Shown here: positions 15,700-23,658 of the stretch, one piece after another
Layout: every line of letters starts with the position of its first letter
How positions within the stretch are numbered: the stretch's first letter is position 1
Made by a program: the position numbers and the translations under genes
Notes under the pieces: model-generated
Database searches by the model: none
Seen by the model: only the letters and a program-made list of their open reading frames with translations
What the model was told of the DNA's origin: nothing
DNA from: DASZMJ01 sp035551935
Lineage (GTDB): Bacteria > Planctomycetota > Planctomycetia > Isosphaerales > Isosphaeraceae
Length of the DNA: 31,257 nt
Direction: 5' to 3'
Assembly (NCBI GenBank): GCA_035551935.1
Contig: DASZMJ010000076.1
Location: 1 to 31,257, forward strand

Positions 15700-16884
15700 T
15701 CAGAACGGATAGGTCGCGACGAGCAGGGCGAAGGCCATGAACTCGAACGTCAGCACGACCATCGCCGCGCGGACCCGGGGGTCCTCCATGTAGCGGTTGA
15801 GCCCCTTTCGGCCCAGGCGCTTCAGCAGCGCGGCTCGATAGACGTTGCAGGCGATCAGCCCGACGCCTTGCACGGCCCCCCAGGCCAACCAGTTCCAGCT
15901 CACGTGGTGCCAGAGGCCGCAGAGCAGGAACGACACCAGGAACGCCGGGGCGGCGGCCGTCAGCGGCCGGCGGCCGCCGGTCGCGCGCATGAGCCGGATC
16001 TGGAGCGGGAAGAAGACGTTGCGCCGGATGAACTGCGAGAGCGAGATGTGCCAACGCTCCCAGTAGTCGATGCTGTTGCGGGCGACGAACGGCCGGTCGA
16101 AGTTCTCGGGCGTGGCGAACCCCAGGAGCCGCCCGAGCCCGACGGCGATGTCGCTGTAGGCGCTGAAGTCGAGATAGAGCCAGACGTACTGGATGTTCAT
16201 CTCGACGAACACGTACGGGCCCCGCGCGAGGAACCCGGTCAGGAAGACGCGCTCGAGGGTCAGCGCGACGACGAACTTCTTGAACAGGCCGGCCGCGATC
16301 CGCTCGAGGGCCCGCAGCGACGCCGATGGGCCCGGCGCGGGCGGGACGGCCGGCTGGCCGACGAAGTCGTCGTAGGCCTGGATCGGCCCCGCGCCGAGCA
16401 TGTGGAAGGGGACCAGATAGTTGATCGTCGCGACGAGGTCGGGCGCGGGGTGGCGCCCTTCGTAGACCGCGCGTCCCGCGTCGACCAGCCGGAGCGCGAC
16501 GTAGGAGTACCCGACGACGGCGAGGATCGGCGGCAGGCCGGCGAGGCCCGCCCGGTCGGCGGAGCCGCCCGTCGCCCCGACGAGCCCCGGGACCTTGTGG
16601 ATCACGAACAGGCCGAGGACCGCCAGGCCGCCGACCGCCACCGCGGCCGAGGCCAGCCTCGGCCGGCCGGCGCCGAGTGCTCGCAGGACGAGGAACGAGG
16701 CCAACAGGCCGCCGACCGCCACGGCCATGGCCGCGGCGTCGAGGTGCAGGGCGAGGAACGCCAGGTTGACCAGGGCGAAGGCCCAGGCCCGCGCCCGCGC
16801 CCCGGACAGCGTCGTCAGCGCGATCACGGCGACCGCCGCGACGCCCCAGAACCGGAGGCTGTACAGATCGACCGGGTGCAGCAT
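15700..16884 (-). CDS. MBOAT O-acyltransferase, DltB/AlgI-like
   Basis: 394-residue polytopic membrane protein of the MBOAT family, which passes an acyl group across the membrane to an extracytoplasmic acceptor. Family blocks seen: YLDFSAYSDIAVGLGRLLGF (237-256), ENFDRPF, SIDYWERWHISLSQFIRRNVFFPL (about 271-294) and LLCGLWHHVSWNWLAWG (320-336), with His326 the expected catalytic histidine. About ten hydrophobic segments; the protein is shorter than AlgI (about 500) and close to DltB. Start at 16884 (MLHPVDLY), 16 bases after the FkbH stop, suggesting coupling. Operon partners (ACP, FkbH, DltX-like, SGNH) indicate an ACP-bound donor instead of acetyl-CoA. Confidence 0.93.
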   Translation of the reverse strand: MLHPVDLYSLRFWGVAAVAVIALTTLSGARARAWAFALVNLAFLALHLDAAAMAVAVGGLLASFLVLRALGAGRPRLASAAVAVGGLAVLGLFVIHKVPGLVGATGGSADRAGLAGLPPILAVVGYSYVALRLVDAGRAVYEGRHPAPDLVATINYLVPFHMLGAGPIQAYDDFVGQPAVPPAPGPSASLRALERIAAGLFKKFVVALTLERVFLTGFLARGPYVFVEMNIQYVWLYLDFSAYSDIAVGLGRLLGFATPENFDRPFVARNSIDYWERWHISLSQFIRRNVFFPLQIRLMRATGGRRPLTAAAPAFLVSFLLCGLWHHVSWNWLAWGAVQGVGLIACNVYRAALLKRLGRKGLNRYMEDPRVRAAMVVLTFEFMAFALLVATYPF

Positions 16885-16900
16885 GGTCTCGGTCCGGCGC

Positions 16901-18772
16901 TCAACTCGCCGCGGTCGCCGCCTCCGGGGCCTCGGAGCCCGCGCACCTGCGGACGAACGTCGTCGGGTTCGGGGTCGCCTCGAGGTCGAACTGATAACGC
17001 ACCGGGCCGTCGCCGTCGGCCGCGGACAGTCGGGCGAACCCCAGGTCGTCGTACAGGCGGGAGACCAGCGCATTCTTCTTCGTCGGGATGTACTCGGCGA
17101 GGACCCGGCGGTATCCCAGCTCGCGGAACCGGTCGAGCGTCGCGGCGACGAAGAACTGCTCGACCGTCCGGCCGATGACCCGGCAGCTCATGAGCAGCGT
17201 GTCGATCCGCACGGCGTCGGCCCCCGCCGGTGCGGCCAGGACGACGGCGACCAGGCCGTAGTCGCCGAAGCGGTCGCGGACGCGGAGCGTCCGGCCGACC
17301 GAGCGCGGGTCATCGAGCAGCGCCAGGACGTCCTCCCGCGAATGCCGGCGGGTCGTCAGGTTGAACTGGTTGGTCTTGGCCAGGAGCTGCACCACCCGGG
17401 TCAGGTCGGCCTCGTCGATCGGGCGGACGTCGCCGACCATCTCGAGCGAGCGCAGGTAGTCGTCCATCGAGTAGTACGCCCGCTGCAACTCGCGCCGACG
17501 CCCCTCGACGGCGTACTGCTCGGCCCGCTCGCGGTCGGCGTCGGTCAGGGCGACCGCCTCGAACCAGAGGCCGGCCTCGAGCGCCCGGACGTAACCGGCG
17601 GGGTCCTCCGGCACGTCGACGACCTCGACGTCGGGCAGCGCCTGGCGGATCAGCTCGCGCTCGGCGGGGTGGTCGTCGAAGAAGACGAAGCTGTCGAGCC
17701 CCAGGTTGAGCGTCTCGGCGATGCGGGCGATCATCAGGGCCTTCGGGTCCCAGCAGGCCTCGAAGGCGGCGAAGTCGTCGCGCTTGAGGACCATGTCCGG
17801 GTTCGCCTCGAAGGGCTCGCGGGCGTCGGCCGGGTTGTTCTTGGAGGCGACCGCGAGGACGACCCCGCGCCGGGCGAGCCCCTTGGCGTGGGCCTGCAAG
17901 GCGCGGAAGGCCTCGCCGTCGGGGCTGTCCCCCAGGGTGATCCCGAGCGGGCCGACCTCGCCGACCACCCCGCCCCAGAGGGTGTTGTCGAGGTCGAGGA
18001 CGAGGACCTTCTTGGGGCCGGTCGTCAGGGCGCGGACGCCGGCGAAGAGGTGCTCGGCGAGGGCGACGCCCCCGGCTTCGCTGAACGGCTGCTTGGTCCA
18101 GTAGTATCGCCGGTCGTCGTAGAACGTCGCGCGGCCGAGGGCCCCGGAGACGTGCTCGAGGTCGAGGAAGTATGAGCCCGGCGGGAGGGCCGCGCGGACC
18201 GCGGCGTTCAACGCCCGGGTCACGACGAGCGGGCCGCCGCCCGCCCCCGAGAGATGGGCTCCCAGCGGCCCGGGGGACGACCAGTCGAAGCCGACCTGGA
18301 GCAGCTTCGCGCCGTGATTCTCGGACACCAGCCGCCAGCACTGCCGCCAGAACGCCAGCGCGTCCTCGACCCGGGCCTCGGTCGACAACTCACCGCCGAG
18401 GGAGCGGGCCGCCCAGGGGATCAGGGCGATCACGTCCGGGCGCGCGGCCCCGTCGGCCGGCTCCGAGAGGTCCTGAAGGAGGGTGTCGTAGCCCCCCTCG
18501 TCGACCGCCAGGCAGGCCCCGCGGCCCCACGCGACGGCCGTCAGCGCGTTGACGACCCACGACGTCGTGACCTGGCCGATCAGCCGGACTCGGACCGGCT
18601 TGATGTCGACCTGGCCCGCCTCGATCGCCTGGCGGACCATCCGACCGGCCCGGTCGACCTGCTCGGGGTCGAGCCGGCCTCGGCGCAGGCCGTCGCGGAG
18701 CAACGCCAACGCCTCGCGGGTCCGGCCTTCCCTTCGGAGCGACTGGACCTGCTTGAAGAGTTCGATCGCCAT
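16901..18772 (-). CDS. FkbH-like HAD-IIIC protein
   Basis: 623-residue protein of the FkbH family. In polyketide pathways FkbH takes the glyceryl unit of 1,3-bisphosphoglycerate and loads it on an acyl carrier protein. N-terminal helical and SGNH-like region (1-250), then a HAD-IIIC domain with VLVLDLDNTLWGG (Asp260, Asp262), SKNN (310-313) and FFDDHPAERE (364-373), and a GNAT-like C-terminal domain (LAKTNQFNLTTRRHS, then LMSCRVIGRTVEQF). The long N-terminus is typical of stand-alone FkbH proteins. Start at 18772 (MAIELFKQ); no good Shine-Dalgarno is visible. The ACP gene ends 59 bases upstream. Inferred role: charging the operon's ACP with a glycerate-derived or related acyl group, in place of DltA. 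The actual substrate is unproven. Confidence 0.88.
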   Translation of the reverse strand: MAIELFKQVQSLRREGRTREALALLRDGLRRGRLDPEQVDRAGRMVRQAIEAGQVDIKPVRVRLIGQVTTSWVVNALTAVAWGRGACLAVDEGGYDTLLQDLSEPADGAARPDVIALIPWAARSLGGELSTEARVEDALAFWRQCWRLVSENHGAKLLQVGFDWSSPGPLGAHLSGAGGGPLVVTRALNAAVRAALPPGSYFLDLEHVSGALGRATFYDDRRYYWTKQPFSEAGGVALAEHLFAGVRALTTGPKKVLVLDLDNTLWGGVVGEVGPLGITLGDSPDGEAFRALQAHAKGLARRGVVLAVASKNNPADAREPFEANPDMVLKRDDFAAFEACWDPKALMIARIAETLNLGLDSFVFFDDHPAERELIRQALPDVEVVDVPEDPAGYVRALEAGLWFEAVALTDADRERAEQYAVEGRRRELQRAYYSMDDYLRSLEMVGDVRPIDEADLTRVVQLLAKTNQFNLTTRRHSREDVLALLDDPRSVGRTLRVRDRFGDYGLVAVVLAAPAGADAVRIDTLLMSCRVIGRTVEQFFVAATLDRFRELGYRRVLAEYIPTKKNALVSRLYDDLGFARLSAADGDGPVRYQFDLEATPNPTTFVRRCAGSEAPEAATAAS

Positions 18773-18831
18773 GCTCGAGTGGGGCCCCGGAGGGAGGGTT
18801 CGGTCGCGGGCGGGGGCGGGCGACGCGGGTG

Positions 18832-19074
18832 TCAACGGGCGGCCAGGCGGGCGTCGATCAGTCGTTCCAGCTCCCCCACGTCCTTCAGGCCGGCGATCTC
18901 GGAGCTGCGGAACTTGATGCCGAACGCCCGCTCGACGTTGACCAGCAGCGTGACGTGCATCAGCGAGTCCCACCCCTCGACGTCCTTCGCCGTGGTCTGC
19001 CGGTCGACCGACAACTCGTCGTCCTCGAAGACATCCCGGAAGACTTCGGTCAGGCGATCGAACGTAGAAACCAT
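18832..19074 (-). CDS. acyl carrier protein, DltC-like role
   Basis: 80-residue acyl carrier protein, first gene of the minus-strand operon. The phosphopantetheine site is DVEGWDSLMHV with Ser37 in the D-S-L motif, followed by the helix LLVNVERAFGIKF and a C-terminal helix (LERLIDARLAAR). Start ATG at 19074; an ATG immediately upstream (19077) is also possible, with GGGG before both. It carries the acyl unit, presumably loaded by the FkbH-like protein and delivered to the MBOAT enzyme at the inner membrane face. A dedicated ACP, not fatty-acid AcpP, is inferred from context; AcpP normally sits beside fab genes. Confidence 0.9.
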   Translation of the reverse strand: MVSTFDRLTEVFRDVFEDDELSVDRQTTAKDVEGWDSLMHVTLLVNVERAFGIKFRSSEIAGLKDVGELERLIDARLAAR

Positions 19075-19115
19075 CATCCACCCCGGAAGAGCGTGGCGTG
19101 GCCGGCCAATCCACA

Positions 19116-19149
19116 CCCACTGTCGTATGACGCCCCAGGATACAGTGGG
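19116..19149. promoter_or_regulatory. inverted repeat at ACP operon promoter
   Basis: CCCACTGT (19116-19123) and ACAGTGGG (19142-19149) are perfect 8-base inverted arms around an 18-base gap, bracketing the -10 box and expected start site of the ACP operon. TGTCGTATGA (19121-19130) is repeated as TGTCGTACGA at 19231-19240. Operator function is inferred. Confidence 0.35.
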
Positions 19150-19166
19150 CCCGGAAGGTTCGGCAA
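19137..19166 (-). promoter_or_regulatory. sigma70-like promoter of ACP-MBOAT operon
   Basis: On the minus strand: TTGCCG (19166-19161), 18-base spacer, TATCCT (19142-19137), then about 60 bases to the ACP start. The -35 box is identical to those before the deacetylase gene and bipA. Confidence 0.45.
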
Positions 19167-19328
19167 TCCCTGCTCCCGAAAAACCGAGGCCATCTGCGGG
19201 GCCGGGAGTGCCCCGTTGAATCCTCTGACCTGTCGTACGATCTTGAACGATCCCCAACCGCCCAGGACGTCGTCCTTTCGGGACGGTTGAAGCCCTCACA
19301 AGAATCGGGCATAACGCGGAGACGACGG

Positions 19329-20033
19329 ATGACCAGGCACGACGGGCGGGCGGCCGACGAGCTGCGGCCGGTGACGATCGAGCGCGGCTTCCTGAGGACC
19401 TGTCCAGGGAGCGCCTTGTATCGGGCGGGCAAGACGACGGTGCTGGTCTCGGCGCACCTGGCGGAGGAGGTGCCGCCGTTCCTGGAGGGGAAGGGGGTCG
19501 GCTGGCTGACGGCGGAGTACGCGATGCTGCCGGGGAGCACGCCGACCCGCAAGCGGCGGGGGACCGACGGCCGCGCCACCGAGATCCAGCGCCTGATCGG
19601 CCGGGCCCTCCGCGCGGTCGTCGACCGCAAGGCCCTGGGCCCCTGGACCATCTCCGTCGACGCCGACGTGCTCGAGGCCGACGGCGGCACCAGGACCGCG
19701 GCGATCACGGCCGCCTACGTCGCCGTGGCCGACGCCCTGCGCAACCGCTTCGGCGACGCGGCCCGGGGCGTGCTCAAGGAGGGCGTCGCCGCCGTCAGCG
19801 CGGGGATCGTCGCGGGCGTGCCGGTGCTGGACCTCGACTACGCCGAGGACTCGACGGCCGAGGTCGACCTCAACGTCGTCCGACTGGCCGCCGGCGGCCT
19901 GGTCGAGGTGCAGGGGACGGGCGAGAATGGCACGTTCTCCCGGGTCCAGCTCGACGCGCTGCTGGACCTCGCCGACGGCGGCATCGACCGGCTCGTCCGG
20001 CTCCAGCGCGCGGCCCTCGGCGACGGGGCGTGA
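19329..20033 (+). CDS. rph: ribonuclease PH
   Basis: 234-residue phosphorolytic 3'-5' exoribonuclease that trims tRNA 3' ends. Nearly every family block is present: RHDGRAADELRPVTIERGFL at the N-terminus, GKTTVLVSAHL, VPPFLEGKGVGWLTAEYAMLP, TRKRR and ATEIQRLIGRALRAVVD (phosphate-site arginines), DADVLEADGGTRTAAITAAYVA, LDLDYAEDSTAEVDLNVV and VEVQGTGENGTFSR. The start at 19329 has CGGAG ahead and begins at the conserved N-terminus; 14 upstream in-frame residues are not conserved. Since the tRNA in this window lacks encoded CCA, 3' trimming by such an enzyme fits. Divergent from the ACP operon. Confidence 0.96.
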   Translation: MTRHDGRAADELRPVTIERGFLRTCPGSALYRAGKTTVLVSAHLAEEVPPFLEGKGVGWLTAEYAMLPGSTPTRKRRGTDGRATEIQRLIGRALRAVVDRKALGPWTISVDADVLEADGGTRTAAITAAYVAVADALRNRFGDAARGVLKEGVAAVSAGIVAGVPVLDLDYAEDSTAEVDLNVVRLAAGGLVEVQGTGENGTFSRVQLDALLDLADGGIDRLVRLQRAALGDGA

Positions 20034-20091
20034 GCCGGTCGTCGCCGCGTTGTGTCCGATCGATGAAGACCGGCCGGCGCGGCGATCGGCC

Positions 20092-20120
20092 TTGCCGCGG
20101 AGGGGGGCTTCGCGGATAAT
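20092..20120 (+). promoter_or_regulatory. sigma70-like promoter of bipA
   Basis: TTGCCG (20092-20097), an exact 17-base spacer, GATAAT (20115-20120), followed by a leader of about 108 bases before the bipA start. Best-looking promoter in the window by spacing and -10 match. Confidence 0.55.
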
Positions 20121-20234
20121 TCGGGGGCCAGGATGCGCGCCCCGATCCCGACCCGTCGGCGACGACGACCCACCCCACGACCCCAACCCACGAAGGTAGC
20201 GGCCGACGACCGAGCCGGCGGAGGCCGACCGAAC

Positions 20235-22064
<1,830 letters not shown>

Positions 22065-22131
22065 GGCGGGCCGGCGCTTGGGGTAGGATGGCAACGGGAC
22101 GATCGTCGTCGAGTCGAAAGGGGCCGGGCTG

Positions 22132-23598
22132 ATGTCGTCGCAGGTCGCATGGCTGTCGCTGACGCTCCTGGCCGTGGTCGACGAGCCGGCCAGGCCCGCT
22201 CCCGATCCGATCGCGATCGTGACGGCGCTGGAGACGGCGCTGGAGCGGGCGGTCGCGGCGGCCGAGCCGTCGGTCGTGGGCATCGCCCGCATCCGCAACG
22301 GACCCGGCGGCGAGACGACGGCCGTGCGCAAGGGCAAGGGGGGCATCGTCCGCAAGGGCAAGGGGGCCGACGCGCCGCAGGCCATCCCCGACGACTTGCA
22401 GGCGTTCGACTTCGGCGCCGGGGTGGTCGTCGGCGACGACGGCGCGATCCTGACGGCCTTCCACGTCGTCAAGGGGGCGTCGCAGATCGTCGTCCGCGCC
22501 CGGGGGCACAAGCAGTTCGAGGCCGAGGTGATCGCCGCCGACCCGAGGAGCGACCTGGCCGTCATCGCGCCGAAGGTCGAGCCGGGGGGCAAGCCGCCGG
22601 CGCTCCGGCCGATCGCCATCGGCGACGCCTCGACCCTCCGCAAGGGCGCGTTCCTGCTGGCCCTCGGCAACTCGTTCAACGCCATGCGCGTCGACCAGAA
22701 CCCCGACCGCGGGCCCGAACACCCGCGCGACGGCGAGGCGTCGGCGAGCTGGGGCATCCTCTCCAACGTCGCCCGGCGGATCGACCCCGAGGCCTACCAG
22801 GAGGTTCGGGGGCCGGTCCGGCCGCTCCGGCTCTACCCGACGCTCCTGCAACTGGACACCAAGCTGAACCTCGGCATGAGCGGCGGCGCCGTGGTGAACC
22901 TCAAGGGGGAACTGGTCGGCATCACCACGACCACCGGCGCCGTGGCCGGGGCCGACGCGATGGCCGGCTATGCGATCCCGATGGACGCCCTGGGCCGCCG
23001 GGTCGTGGCCACCCTGCGGGAAGGCAAGGAGGTCGAGTACGGCTTCCTCGGCGTCGGGCTCAGCGCCGAGCCGTCGAATCGGATCAGCGACATCAACCCC
23101 GCCACGCCCGCCGGCCAGGCCGGGCTGATCGAAGGGGACCTGATCGTCGCCGTCGGCGGCCGGCCCGTCACCGACAGCGACAGCCTGACGCTGGCCCTCA
23201 GCACCCTGCCCGTCGGCCAGCGGGTCACGCTCAAGATCGAGCGCGACGGCCGGGCCATCGACAAGACGATCGTGCTGTCGAAGTGCCCGGTCCCCGGCGA
23301 GGTTATCGCCACCAACCGCCCCGAACCCTGGCGCGGGCTGCGGGTCGACTACACGAGCATCCTGCCCGACGGCGTCTCCTCCGACGTGATCCTCAAGGCG
23401 CTGGCCGCCGGCGGCGTCCGCGTCGTCGAGGTCGCCCCCGGCTCCGAGGCCGACCGCGCCGGCCTGAGGGCCGGCCAGATCGTCACCGCCGTCGACGACA
23501 CGGCCGTCCGCTCCCCCGCCGAGTTCCGCGCCGCCGTCGCCGGCCGCCGCGGCCCGGTCCGGCTCGCCACCGAGGACGGGCCGGTGGTCGTGAAGTGA
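22132..23598 (+). CDS. HtrA/DegP-like trypsin-fold protease with two PDZ domains
   Basis: 488-residue S1C-type serine protease for envelope protein quality control. Short hydrophobic N-terminus (QVAWLSLTLLAVV), probably an export signal. Catalytic triad: His111 (LTAFHVV), Asp141 (RSDLAVI), Ser250 (LGMSGGAVV, Met in place of the usual Asn of GNSGG). Two PDZ domains follow (about 300-380: GFLGVGLSAEPSNRI; and 410-485: APGSEADRAGLRAGQIV). A Lys/Gly-rich loop (VRKGKGGIVRKGKG, 65-78) precedes the active domain. Start at 22132, 67 bases after bipA on the same strand; alaS follows after 60 bases. Confidence 0.9.
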   Translation: MSSQVAWLSLTLLAVVDEPARPAPDPIAIVTALETALERAVAAAEPSVVGIARIRNGPGGETTAVRKGKGGIVRKGKGADAPQAIPDDLQAFDFGAGVVVGDDGAILTAFHVVKGASQIVVRARGHKQFEAEVIAADPRSDLAVIAPKVEPGGKPPALRPIAIGDASTLRKGAFLLALGNSFNAMRVDQNPDRGPEHPRDGEASASWGILSNVARRIDPEAYQEVRGPVRPLRLYPTLLQLDTKLNLGMSGGAVVNLKGELVGITTTTGAVAGADAMAGYAIPMDALGRRVVATLREGKEVEYGFLGVGLSAEPSNRISDINPATPAGQAGLIEGDLIVAVGGRPVTDSDSLTLALSTLPVGQRVTLKIERDGRAIDKTIVLSKCPVPGEVIATNRPEPWRGLRVDYTSILPDGVSSDVILKALAAGGVRVVEVAPGSEADRAGLRAGQIVTAVDDTAVRSPAEFRAAVAGRRGPVRLATEDGPVVVK

Positions 23599-23658
23599 AC
23601 GCGACCGAGGGCTCCCAACCTGACCAATGACCGCGGCCTCCGGTCGCGAATCCGACCC

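Noticed and set aside
19287..19315. TTGAAG-N17-CATAAC as an rph promoter
   Set aside because: A start site at this position would leave a leader of only a few bases and remove the rph Shine-Dalgarno.
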